This document shows, piece by piece, positions 1 to 8,628 of a stretch of 64,000 nucleotides of DNA. The notes below the pieces were generated by a model. That model ran no database searches. It saw nothing but the letters and a program-made list of their open reading frames with translations, and was not told the origin of the DNA. Location of the stretch: the NCBI RefSeq assembly GCF_025561425.1, contig NZ_CP094824.1, positions 124,001 through 188,000 on the forward strand. Reading direction: 5' to 3'. The DNA comes from Mammaliicoccus sciuri. GTDB lineage: Bacteria > Bacillota > Bacilli > Staphylococcales > Staphylococcaceae. Each line of letters opens with the position of its first letter. The first letter of the stretch is position 1. The position numbers and the translations under genes are program-made.

Positions 1-3000
1 AAAGGTTGGTTGCGTTCAGATCAAATTAAAGGTTTATATATTGATTTGTTAGATGAAGATTATGTTTCTAAATTTGGTTCTGTACATTCGAGATTTAGTA
101 CGAATACATTTCCAAGTTGGAAAAGAGCGCATCCAAATAGATTATTAATGCATAATGGTGAAATTAATACGATTAAAGGTAATGTTAACTGGATGCGTGC
201 AAGACAAGACAGATTAATTGAAACAATCTTTGGTGATGTGAAAGATAAGATTGGAACAGTGCTAGATGAATCAGGAAGTGACTCATCAATCGTTGATAAT
301 GCACTAGAGTTCTTAAGTTTAAGCATTCCTCCTGAACAAGCAGCAATGTTATTGATACCTGAACCATGGTTATATAACGAAACACAAGATCCTAAAATTA
401 GAGCATTCTATGAATATTACAGTTATTTAATGGAGCCTTGGGACGGTCCGACAATGATTAGTTTCTGTGATGGAGATAAACTTGGCGCATTAACAGACCG
501 TAATGGTTTAAGACCTGGTCGTTACACAATTACAGATTCAAATGAAATTATATTTTCTTCAGAAGTAGGCGTTATTGACGTTGAAGAAGAACATGTTGTT
601 TATAAAGGGCAACTCAACCCAGGTAAACTTTTATTAGTGGATTTTAAAGAGAATAAAGTTATCGAAAATGATGAATTAAAACAACGTATCGCAAGTGAAT
701 ATCCTTATGATGAGTGGGTAAGTCATAAAGCGTTAAACGTAAATGATACAGTGGCGACACCTTCACATGTTGAAGAAGAAAAATTATTCCAATTACAACG
801 TCGTTTCGGATATACAAAAGAAGAAATTAATAAATATATGTCAGAACTTGTGAGTGAGAAGAAAGATCCAATTGGTGCGATGGGCTTTGATACACCTGTT
901 GCCGTGTTGAGTACGAGACCAGAATCATTGTTTAATTACTTTAAACAACATTTTGCACAAGTAACGAACCCACCAATTGACTCATATAGAGAGAAAATTG
1001 TTACAAGTGAATTGGTTTACTTAGGTAAAGAAGGTAACTTGCTACAACCGCATCAAGATAACACGAGAAGAATTCAATTAAATCACCCAGTATTATCGAA
1101 AGCGCAACTTGAACAAATCCAAGATAGTGAATTTAATGTTGCGGTGATTCCGACGACTTACACAGGTTCACTTAAAGAAGCTCTAGATGACTTAGGGCAA
1201 ACTGTTTCAAAAGCCGTTAAAAATGGTGCTGAGATTATTGTCTTAGAAGATGAGTCTGTTGAGGATTTAGAAGCGGCGTTTGCAATGCCGATATTATTAG
1301 CGGTTAGTCACATTCATCAACACTTGATAAGAACGGGTCAACGTTTAGATACAAGTATTGTGGCATATTCTGGTGAGTGTCGTGAAGTGCATCATTTAGC
1401 TACATTAATAGGATATGGTGCTAATGCTGTTGTGCCATACTTAGCACATTATACGATTGAAGATTTAACTGCTGCGGGACGTCTTGAAGGTACAGTTGAA
1501 CAAAATATTGATACGTTTAGTCAAACGTTATCAGCTGGTGTCATTAAAGTAATGGCTAAAATGGGTATTTCAACTGTTCAAAGTTATCAAGGTGCACAAA
1601 TCTTTGAAGCAATTGGGTTAGGTAAAGATGTTATCGATCAATACTTTACAGGTACACCGTCTAAACTTTCTGGTATATCAATTGATACGATTGATAAAGA
1701 GAATAAAGCGAGACAATCTGAACAGATTAAATATTTAAATTCAGGTAGTACTTTCCAATGGCGTCAACAAGGTGAATATCATGCATTCAATCCTAAGACA
1801 ATTCATTTATTACAACATGCATGTAGAGATAATAATTTTGAAATGTTTAAAGAATATTCTAAAGCTGCAGATAGTGAACGTATGAGTCACTTAAGAAACT
1901 TACTTGATTTTAAATCAGATCGCGCTATTGATTTAAAAGATGTAGAATCTGCTGACCAAATTGTGAAACGCTTTAAGACAGGTGCAATGAGCTTCGGTTC
2001 TATTTCTCAAGAAGCGCATCAAACTTTAGCAGAAGCAATGAATAGAATTGGTGGACGTAGTAATAGCGGTGAAGGTGGAGAAAATCCAGAACGCTATATT
2101 ATTAAGCCGGATGGCACAAATTATATGAGTGCTATTAAGCAAGTCGCATCAGGTAGATTTGGTGTAACGAGCGATTACTTACAACATGCTAAAGAAATTC
2201 AAATTAAAGTCGCACAAGGTGCTAAACCCGGTGAAGGTGGACAATTACCTGGTACAAAAGTTTATCCATGGGTAGCTGAAGTACGTGGTTCAACACCGGG
2301 TGTAGGATTAATTTCACCACCACCTCACCATGATATATATTCTATTGAGGACTTAGCACAACTGATTCATGACTTAAAGAATGCAAATAGAAAAGCAGAC
2401 ATTAGTGTTAAGCTCGTTTCTAAATCTGGCGTAGGTACAATTGCAGCAGGTGTTGCAAAAGCTTTTGCCGATAAAATTGTCATCAGTGGATATGACGGTG
2501 GTACAGGTGCATCACCTAAGACGAGTATTCAACATGCCGGATTACCGTGGGAGATTGGTTTATCTGAAACACATCAAACGCTTATGTTAAACGGTCTTCG
2601 TTCACGTGTAACGTTAGAAACAGATGGTAAATTAATGACTGGTCGTGACGTTGCACTCGCTTGTGCGTTAGGTGCAGAAGAGTTTGCATTTGCGACAGCA
2701 CCTTTAGTCGTGCTTGGCTGTATTATGATGAGAGTATGTCATAAAGATACATGCCCGGTTGGTATTGCGACTCAAAATGGTGACTTAAGAAAATTATATA
2801 CAGGTAAAGCAGATCACATCGTAAATTTCATGTATTTTATTGCCGAGGAAATAAGAGAAATTCTAGCTTCATTAGGCTTAAAAACAATGGATGAACTTGT
2901 AGGTAGAACGGACTTGTTATCAGTATCAAACAGATATTACTCTCATCCTAAAGCGAGAGAACTTGATTTAGAGGCACTTTTATTTGTAAATGAAGGTGAA

Positions 3001-3918
3001 AGATACCGCTCTATGAATCAAAATCATCACCTTGATGTCGGATTCGACTTAACGAAATTATATGAAGATGCAAAAGCATCAATCGATCATGGTGAGAAAT
3101 TTGTTGGTAGTTATAACGTTCGAAATACTGAAAGAGATGTTGGTGTTATTACAGGTAGTTATATTACAGAAGTGCATGGTGAACCTGGTTTACCAGAAGA
3201 TACAATAAGTGTTAAGACATTCAAACATGCTGGACAAAGTTATGGTGCATTCACGCCTAAAGGTATGACGTTACATCATACTGGTGACGCTAACGATTAC
3301 TTTGGTAAAGGTTTATCCGGAGGTAAATTAATCTTAAACGCACCTAACGAAGATAGAGAAGACAATATTATTGTCGGTAATGTTTGTTTCTACGGTGCGA
3401 CAAGTGGAACATCTTATATTAACGGTCGAGCTGGTGAACGTTTCTGTGTAAGAAATAGTGGCGTTAACGTCGTTGTTGAAGGTGTCGGTGACCACGGATT
3501 AGAATACATGACTGGTGGACGTGTCGTCATTTTAGGTGATGTAGGACGTAACTTTGGTCAAGGTATGAGTGGTGGCGTATGTTACGCATTGCCAACAGAT
3601 GTTGAAGCATTCAAAAAAGATAATGAACTTGACACTTTAGAGTTTGAAACATTAAAAGATCCAGATGAAATTGCGAATTTAAGACACATGTTAGAAGAAC
3701 ATGTTCGATATACAAATAGTAAAAATGCACAAGCAGTGCTAGCGTCATTTGACACAATTGTAGACAAAGTGGTTAAAGTGATTCCGAAAGACTACAAACT
3801 TATGATGCAGAAGATTTCACTACACAAATTAGAAAACGAAGAAGATGCACTGTTAAATGCATTCTTTGATGATCGAAAATCTATTGGTGATGAAGAAGAA
3901 CTGGCTTCGGTATATTAA
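1..3918 (+). CDS. gltB: Glutamate synthase large subunit, 5' end outside window
   Basis: The frame is open from base 1, so about 190 N-terminal residues, including the catalytic N-terminal Cys of the glutaminase domain, lie upstream (family length about 1500 residues; 1305 seen). The enzyme makes two glutamates from 2-oxoglutarate and glutamine. Seen in order: the rest of the class-II amidotransferase domain, the central domain, the FMN-binding synthase domain (GAMSFGSISQEAHQ near nt 1981-2022), the 3Fe-4S cysteines in CIMMRVCHKDTC (nt 2719-2754), and the C-terminal Gly-rich beta-helix domain (GLSGGKL, GATSGTSYINGRAGE). gltD follows after 15 bases, so the two form an operon. No internal stop or frameshift. 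Confidence 0.97.
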   Translation, partial: KGWLRSDQIKGLYIDLLDEDYVSKFGSVHSRFSTNTFPSWKRAHPNRLLMHNGEINTIKGNVNWMRARQDRLIETIFGDVKDKIGTVLDESGSDSSIVDNALEFLSLSIPPEQAAMLLIPEPWLYNETQDPKIRAFYEYYSYLMEPWDGPTMISFCDGDKLGALTDRNGLRPGRYTITDSNEIIFSSEVGVIDVEEEHVVYKGQLNPGKLLLVDFKENKVIENDELKQRIASEYPYDEWVSHKALNVNDTVATPSHVEEEKLFQLQRRFGYTKEEINKYMSELVSEKKDPIGAMGFDTPVAVLSTRPESLFNYFKQHFAQVTNPPIDSYREKIVTSELVYLGKEGNLLQPHQDNTRRIQLNHPVLSKAQLEQIQDSEFNVAVIPTTYTGSLKEALDDLGQTVSKAVKNGAEIIVLEDESVEDLEAAFAMPILLAVSHIHQHLIRTGQRLDTSIVAYSGECREVHHLATLIGYGANAVVPYLAHYTIEDLTAAGRLEGTVEQNIDTFSQTLSAGVIKVMAKMGISTVQSYQGAQIFEAIGLGKDVIDQYFTGTPSKLSGISIDTIDKENKARQSEQIKYLNSGSTFQWRQQGEYHAFNPKTIHLLQHACRDNNFEMFKEYSKAADSERMSHLRNLLDFKSDRAIDLKDVESADQIVKRFKTGAMSFGSISQEAHQTLAEAMNRIGGRSNSGEGGENPERYIIKPDGTNYMSAIKQVASGRFGVTSDYLQHAKEIQIKVAQGAKPGEGGQLPGTKVYPWVAEVRGSTPGVGLISPPPHHDIYSIEDLAQLIHDLKNANRKADISVKLVSKSGVGTIAAGVAKAFADKIVISGYDGGTGASPKTSIQHAGLPWEIGLSETHQTLMLNGLRSRVTLETDGKLMTGRDVALACALGAEEFAFATAPLVVLGCIMMRVCHKDTCPVGIATQNGDLRKLYTGKADHIVNFMYFIAEEIREILASLGLKTMDELVGRTDLLSVSNRYYSHPKARELDLEALLFVNEGERYRSMNQNHHLDVGFDLTKLYEDAKASIDHGEKFVGSYNVRNTERDVGVITGSYITEVHGEPGLPEDTISVKTFKHAGQSYGAFTPKGMTLHHTGDANDYFGKGLSGGKLILNAPNEDREDNIIVGNVCFYGATSGTSYINGRAGERFCVRNSGVNVVVEGVGDHGLEYMTGGRVVILGDVGRNFGQGMSGGVCYALPTDVEAFKKDNELDTLEFETLKDPDEIANLRHMLEEHVRYTNSKNAQAVLASFDTIVDKVVKVIPKDYKLMMQKISLHKLENEEDALLNAFFDDRKSIGDEEELASVY

Positions 3919-3933
3919 GAAGGAGGGCATATT

Positions 3934-5391
3934 ATGGGTGAATTTAAAGGTTTTATGAAGTATCCTAAGCAACAACTTGATGAGTTGCCGTTAAAAGATA
4001 GAATTAAAGGATATGACGCATTCCAACAACGTTTTACTAAAGAAGATGCAGCTACACAAGGTGCGCGTTGTATGGATTGCGGAACACCATTTTGTCAAAC
4101 AGGCTCATCATTCGGTAGAGATACAATAGGTTGTCCAATAGGTAACTATATACCAGAGTGGAACGACTTAGTGTACCGCAAAGATTATGAAGAAGCATAT
4201 GCAAGATTATCAGAAACAAATAACTTTCCTGAATTTACAGGTCGAGTATGTCCAGCACCATGTGAATCTTCATGTGTCTTAGCGATTAATAATGATTCAG
4301 TTGCTATCAAAGGGATAGAACGTACAATAATAGATGAAGCGTATGATATGGGACTTGTGAAACCTAAGTTTCCTGAGTATCGCTTAGAAGAAAAAGTAGC
4401 CATTATCGGTAGTGGTCCAGCAGGCTTAACAGCTGCAGAAGAATTAAATTTACTTGGCTATAATGTGACTGTATATGAGCGTAACCATCGTCCGGGTGGT
4501 TTGCTTATGTACGGCATACCAAGTATGAAATTAGATAAAGAAGTTATCGAACGTCGTGTGAAATTAATGGAAGAAGCGGGTATCGTCTTCAAAACAGATG
4601 TTAATGTGGGGAAAGACATCACGAAAGAGGAACTAGATGAACAGTATGATGCAATTATTGTTTGTACAGGCTCACAAAAAGGACGAGACCTACCATTAGA
4701 AGGACGTATGAGCTTCGGTATACATTTTGCGATGGAATATTTAACAGAGCAAACACAATTACAAATGGGAGAAATTGACGAACCAACTATAACAGCAAAA
4801 GGTAAAAATGTGATTGTGATCGGTGCGGGTGATACAGGTGCTGACTGCGTAGCAACAGCATTAAGAGATGAGTGTAAATCAGTCGTTCAATTTAATAAAT
4901 ATGTAAGACTAACAGATAAAATGGAACAAAATACAGCATGGCCATTACCAATGCCAATTTTCAAGTTAGACTATGCGCATAAAGAATATCGTGAAAAATT
5001 CGGATTTGAACCAAGAGCATATGGTATTCAAACAATGCGTTACGATGTTGATGAAAATGGTAATATTCGCGGTCTTTATACGCAAGTATTAGAAGAAACT
5101 GAAGACGGAATGGTAATTGTCGAAGGTACAGAACGTCATTGGCCAGCAGATTTAGTCCTATTATCAATTGGTTTTGAAGGTACAGAACATTTAGTACCAC
5201 ATTCATTCAACTTAAAGACAGAACGAAATAAAATCGTAGCAAATGAAAAAGACTTTAGAACAAATCAAGATAAAGTATTTGTTGCTGGAGATGCAAGAAA
5301 AGGTCAAAGTTTAGTCGTTTGGGCAATAAAAGAAGGTCGTGCAGTTGCAAAAGCTGTAGATGAATACTTAAAGAAAAAAATTACAATTTAA
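3934..5391 (+). CDS. gltD: Glutamate synthase small subunit
   Basis: 485 residues, the usual length. GltD is the FAD/NADPH subunit that feeds electrons to GltB. N-terminal cysteines for two 4Fe-4S clusters are present (C46, C49, C54, GCPIG near 67, and C106, C110, C114 in RVCPAPCESSC). The FAD fold follows (IIGSGPAGLTAAEE, near 157-170), and a second Rossmann motif VIGAGDTGADC binds NADPH. The start is fixed by AGGAGGG seven bases before the ATG. It is the last gene of the operon; tRNA-Ser begins 60 bases downstream. Confidence 0.97.
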   Translation: MGEFKGFMKYPKQQLDELPLKDRIKGYDAFQQRFTKEDAATQGARCMDCGTPFCQTGSSFGRDTIGCPIGNYIPEWNDLVYRKDYEEAYARLSETNNFPEFTGRVCPAPCESSCVLAINNDSVAIKGIERTIIDEAYDMGLVKPKFPEYRLEEKVAIIGSGPAGLTAAEELNLLGYNVTVYERNHRPGGLLMYGIPSMKLDKEVIERRVKLMEEAGIVFKTDVNVGKDITKEELDEQYDAIIVCTGSQKGRDLPLEGRMSFGIHFAMEYLTEQTQLQMGEIDEPTITAKGKNVIVIGAGDTGADCVATALRDECKSVVQFNKYVRLTDKMEQNTAWPLPMPIFKLDYAHKEYREKFGFEPRAYGIQTMRYDVDENGNIRGLYTQVLEETEDGMVIVEGTERHWPADLVLLSIGFEGTEHLVPHSFNLKTERNKIVANEKDFRTNQDKVFVAGDARKGQSLVVWAIKEGRAVAKAVDEYLKKKITI

Positions 5392-5451
5392 ATTTTGTGA
5401 TTTTTGTTGACATCAGTAATGGCATGTTATAAGATAAATAATGTCTTATTT

Positions 5452-5544
5452 GGAGGAATACCCAAGTCCGGCTGAAGGGATCGGTCTTGAAAACCGACAG
5501 GGGCTTAACGGCTCGCGGGGGTTCGAATCCCTCTTCCTCCGCCA
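5452..5544 (+). tRNA. tRNA-Ser(UGA)
   Basis: Class II tRNA of 93 bases with a long variable arm. The acceptor arms GGAGGAA and TTCCTCC pair, followed by discriminator G and an encoded CCA at 5542-5544. The anticodon loop CTTGAAA gives anticodon UGA (reads UCA Ser). The T-arm GGGGGTTCGAATCCC is canonical. Confidence 0.96.
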
Positions 5545-5646
5545 TTATTTTTAAAATATCCAAGACTATATATAAAAAACACTGTCCATTTGGTACTGCA
5601 CCCCTAAAGTTAGAGTAAAAAAACTAACTTTAGGGGGTGTTTTAAT

Positions 5647-6198
5647 ATGACAAAATATAGTGATGAATTTAAGTTGAAAGTTGTAAGAGATTATCTAGAT
5701 GGCCATTATGGTTATCGAAAATTAGCTAAAAAATATAATATACCTGATAAAATTATTATACGAACATGGGTAAAAGCCTTTCAATCATTCGGTGTAGATG
5801 GCATTAAAAAGAAACAGAAAAAGACAGTTTATTCTGTTACATTCAAAATAAATGTATTAAACTATATGAAAAGAACAGGCGATTCCTTCCAAGATACAGC
5901 GATTAAATTTGGCCTAAATACCCCATCTATTATTGTGCGATGGAAAAAGATATATGACAAAGAAGGTGTGGAAGGACTCGAAAAGCCGAAAGGACGACCT
6001 CCCATGAAAAAGAAGAAACAGAAGAAATCTAATCAAAACCTATCACGAGAAAAAGAGTTAGAGCTAGAAAATGAAAATCTTCGATTAGAGAATGCTTATT
6101 TAAAAAAGTTGAACGCTTTTCGAGAGAATCCGAGTGCCTTTCTAGAAAAGCACAAGCAGCAGTGGCATTCGAACTCAAAGAAGAAGGATTCAAATTAA
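5647..6198 (+). CDS. IS3-family transposase OrfA
   Basis: 183 residues with two helix-turn-helix segments (SDEFKLKVVRDYLDG..GYRKLAKKYNIP near the start and a second repeat near 70-110), then a basic KKKKQKK stretch and a leucine-zipper-like coiled coil (ELELENENLRLENAYLKKL). This is the usual DNA-binding half of IS150-type transposases. It overlaps orfB by 37 bases in another frame, as expected where OrfAB is made by ribosomal frameshifting. Identical in sequence to the protein of the inverted copy at 55344-55895. Confidence 0.93.
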   Translation: MTKYSDEFKLKVVRDYLDGHYGYRKLAKKYNIPDKIIIRTWVKAFQSFGVDGIKKKQKKTVYSVTFKINVLNYMKRTGDSFQDTAIKFGLNTPSIIVRWKKIYDKEGVEGLEKPKGRPPMKKKKQKKSNQNLSREKELELENENLRLENAYLKKLNAFRENPSAFLEKHKQQWHSNSKKKDSN

Positions 6199-7025
6199 AA
6201 GATATCTTAGTAAAGGTTGGTATACCAGAAGCAACCTATCATTACCATGCCAAACAATTACAAAAGGAAGATTTAGATAAAGGTTGGAAGAAAAAGATCA
6301 TTGAACTTTTTCAAAAACACAACGGTAAATACGGCTATCGTCGTATATATTTAGCTTTGAGAAATCAAGGTTATCTCATTAACCATAAGAAAGTACAACG
6401 AATTATGCGAGAACTAGGATTAAAATGTCAAAAATTCACACGTAAATCACGCTATCAATCATAGAAAGGTACAGTTGGTAAAGTGGCTGAAAATCGCTTG
6501 AATCGTAGATTCCATACATCTATTCGACTTCAAAAATTAGTGACAGATATCACTGAATTTAAATGTGCTGAAGAACAAAAATTATATCTCAGCCCTATTA
6601 TGGATTTATACAATGGGGAAATCATTTCTTATGGTATATCCAGAAGACCAACATTAGACTTAGTACTTCAATCATTGGATAAAGCAGTTACAATCATTAA
6701 GCATGAAGCACCATATCGTACGACGATACATTCTGATCAAGGTTGGCATTATCAGCATAATGCATGGATTAGAAGATTATCGGAACAAAGGATTTATCAA
6801 AGTATGTCACGTAAAGCGACGTGTGCGGATAATGCTTCTATGGAGAATTTCTTTGGCATCATGAAGCAGGAAATGTATCATGGAGAAGAACTTGTTAACT
6901 ATGAAACATTAAAAAGAAGAATTGAGGATTACATCTATTGGTATAACAATGAACGTTTGAAATTAAAATTGGCTGGACGAAGTCCAGTACAATACCGAAC
7001 TCAATCCAGCCAATTAATAGCATAA
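6162..7025 (+). pseudogene. IS3-family transposase OrfB, broken by a stop codon
   Basis: Corresponds to the intact 287-residue OrfB of the inverted copy. A single base change makes TAG at 6462-6464, splitting it into a 100-residue N-terminal part (HTH_21-type region, KYGYRRIYLALRNQGY) and a 180-residue part with the rve integrase core: D in VTDITEFK, D in HSDQGWHYQH, and E in NASMENFFGIMKQE form the DDE triad. A restart near 6483 is possible but the protein would lack the N-terminal region. Confidence 0.9.
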
Positions 7026-7230
7026 TGGAAACTCTAACTTTGGGGGGTCACTACCTTTTTGTGGGCAGTGTTTTTTTGTTGTGAAAAAATATTGTGGTTG
7101 GATGTGGAATTGGGCACGGAGTGGAGATTGAGTTGTAGGGTGGAATATTGCGGGTGGAAATATAATGGATATAGATATAATGGGGTTTGTTAGGGGCAGA
7201 ATTCCGAGAAGTGTCCGTAAGAAGAGTCAA

Positions 7231-8628
7231 GTCCATATGTTTGTGTAATATCTTTAGAATGTAATCAACCTTTGGTTTTTTAATGAATCGAACAACTATA
7301 TATGTTTTGAAGTTTAAACAGATATAGTTGTTTGATCACTACTTATTTTTTAAAAAATAAGTAGCTTAATTAAGCGATAAATGGTCTGTTAGACTTATCA
7401 AATCTTTCTTGAATATCCATAAGTACTGCGCCAATTAATCTAAAAGCTGAATCTAGATTAGGGAATGTTTTAACTATTTTTTCTCGTTTTCTGAGTTGCA
7501 TATTAATATTTTCAACTGAATTAGTAGTTCTTAGATTTTTATGATGTTGAGCAGGAAATCTATAGAATTGTGAGGCATCTTCGAAGCCTTCATCCAATAT
7601 TTTAATAGCTTCCACATACTTAGGATTACTTTCATATTGTGCAATGAATTCATCTTTGAGCTGAACAGCGTGACGATATGTTGGTGCTTGGAATATTGAT
7701 TTAAGTAACATTCTAGCTTCTTTAGAGTTCTTTTTAGGAAATCTCTCTACAATATTTTTAAGAAAATGGAATGTACAACGTTGCCAAGATGAATCAATAA
7801 ACTGTGACTTAATAGATTTAATAAGTCCAGAATGCGCATCAGAGATAATAAGTTCAGGTGTTGTTAAACCACGCATTCTTAAGTCTTCAAAAAACTCTGA
7901 CCAAGCTAATTCTGACTCTTGATTAGAAATTTTAAAGCCAATAATGTCGCGTTTTCTATTTTCGTTGATACCCATAGCGATATAAACACCTTTAGAAACA
8001 ATTTTATTATTCTCTCTTACCTTAATGTGCATAGCATCAACAAATACATACTTATACTGATGACTAACAATAGGTCTACCAGCCCATTCTTTAATTTCAG
8101 GATCTAGGTTTTTTATTACGCCTGAAACAGTTGATTTAGACACAGATTTTCCCGTTAGGGATTCCACAATTTTATTAACATTTCTAGTTGAAACACCATT
8201 AATGTATGCTTCTGTCATCGCTAAAATAAGCGATTGGTCAGAACGCGAATATTGATTAAATACTTCAGTTGTAAATTCACCGTCACGTGTTCTTGGAACT
8301 TTTAATGTCAGATTGCCAATAGGCATCAGGAAATCACGCTCATAATAGCCATTACGTTGTGCGTTTCTTCCTGAATTCTTTTGTTTATATCCAGCATTAA
8401 CATACTTGTCTCTTTCCATTTCCATGTATGCATTTATGACAGTCATAGCTATTGTTTTCATAGACGCATTCATATCACTTCCAAAAATAGCACTTGCCAA
8501 TTCTTCATAATCTAAGTTAACATTTAATTGAGTCATATATAGTCACCTCTACAATTTTTTCTTAGTCGATTACATTGTACCAAAGTGAGCTATATGTGGC
8601 TCTTTTTTTATTACACAATTATATGGAC
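7231..8628 (-). mobile_element. IS256-family element
   Basis: About 1398 bp. Terminal inverted repeats: left starts GTCCATAT and continues to TGTGTAATA; the right end read in reverse starts GTCCATATAATTGTGTAATA. The 8 bases outside each end (AGAGTCAA and ATATTCAA) match at 6 of 8, which could be a diverged 8-bp target duplication; the ends are therefore my best reading, not certain. It carries one transposase on the minus strand. Its right side interrupts the DUF4011/helicase gene, whose 5' part is not visible on the left side, so a deletion probably accompanied or followed the insertion. Confidence 0.75.
7370..8536 (-). CDS. IS256-family (mutator) transposase
   Basis: 388 residues, full length for the family. 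Family signatures seen: RNAQRNGYYERDF and LKVPRTRDGEF near 60-90, GVSTRNVNKIVE, KSVSKSTVSG, DDE residues in VFVDAMHIKVRE, LIISDAHSGL and the C-terminal NSVENINMQLRKREK, and SWQRCTFHFLKNI of the C/D-x2-H motif. The start has AGGTGAC about 8 bases upstream. No disruption seen, so it may be active. Confidence 0.95.
   Translation of the reverse strand: MTQLNVNLDYEELASAIFGSDMNASMKTIAMTVINAYMEMERDKYVNAGYKQKNSGRNAQRNGYYERDFLMPIGNLTLKVPRTRDGEFTTEVFNQYSRSDQSLILAMTEAYINGVSTRNVNKIVESLTGKSVSKSTVSGVIKNLDPEIKEWAGRPIVSHQYKYVFVDAMHIKVRENNKIVSKGVYIAMGINENRKRDIIGFKISNQESELAWSEFFEDLRMRGLTTPELIISDAHSGLIKSIKSQFIDSSWQRCTFHFLKNIVERFPKKNSKEARMLLKSIFQAPTYRHAVQLKDEFIAQYESNPKYVEAIKILDEGFEDASQFYRFPAQHHKNLRTTNSVENINMQLRKREKIVKTFPNLDSAFRLIGAVLMDIQERFDKSNRPFIA

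Larger units (their letters stand above)
5592..7055 (+). mobile_element. IS3-family (IS150-type) element, copy 1, orfB with nonsense mutation
   Basis: 1464 bp. The ends are imperfect inverted repeats: left GGTACTGCACCCCTAAAG, right (reverse complement) GGTAGTGACCCCCCAAAG. A 3-bp TTT target duplication flanks it. It carries overlapping orfA and orfB. Another copy of exactly the same length lies inverted at 54487-55950. In this copy orfB has a TAG at 6462-6464 where the other copy reads TAC (Tyr), so this copy probably cannot move without a partner. From 7056 to 7230 I see only the split terminator arm and non-coding sequence. Confidence 0.93.
5574..7077 (+). terminator. tRNA terminator split by IS insertion
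   Basis: The left arm AAAAAACACTGTCCA (5574-5588) and right arm TGGGCAGTGTTTTTT (7062-7076) pair throughout with one G-U pair. They would have formed a T-tailed hairpin after tRNA-Ser. An IS3-family element (5592-7055) now sits in the loop, flanked by a TTT duplication (5589-5591 and 7056-7058). The split arms are seen; the prior function as terminator is inferred. Confidence 0.75.

Noticed and set aside
5381-5563. Minus-strand open frame of 60 codons over the tRNA gene
   Set aside because: It is the antisense of tRNA-Ser, a well-known false protein (EEEGFEPPRAVKP type).
7051-7236. Minus-strand frame of 61 codons next to the IS
   Set aside because: Covers the split terminator arm and skewed G-rich sequence; no ribosome site.
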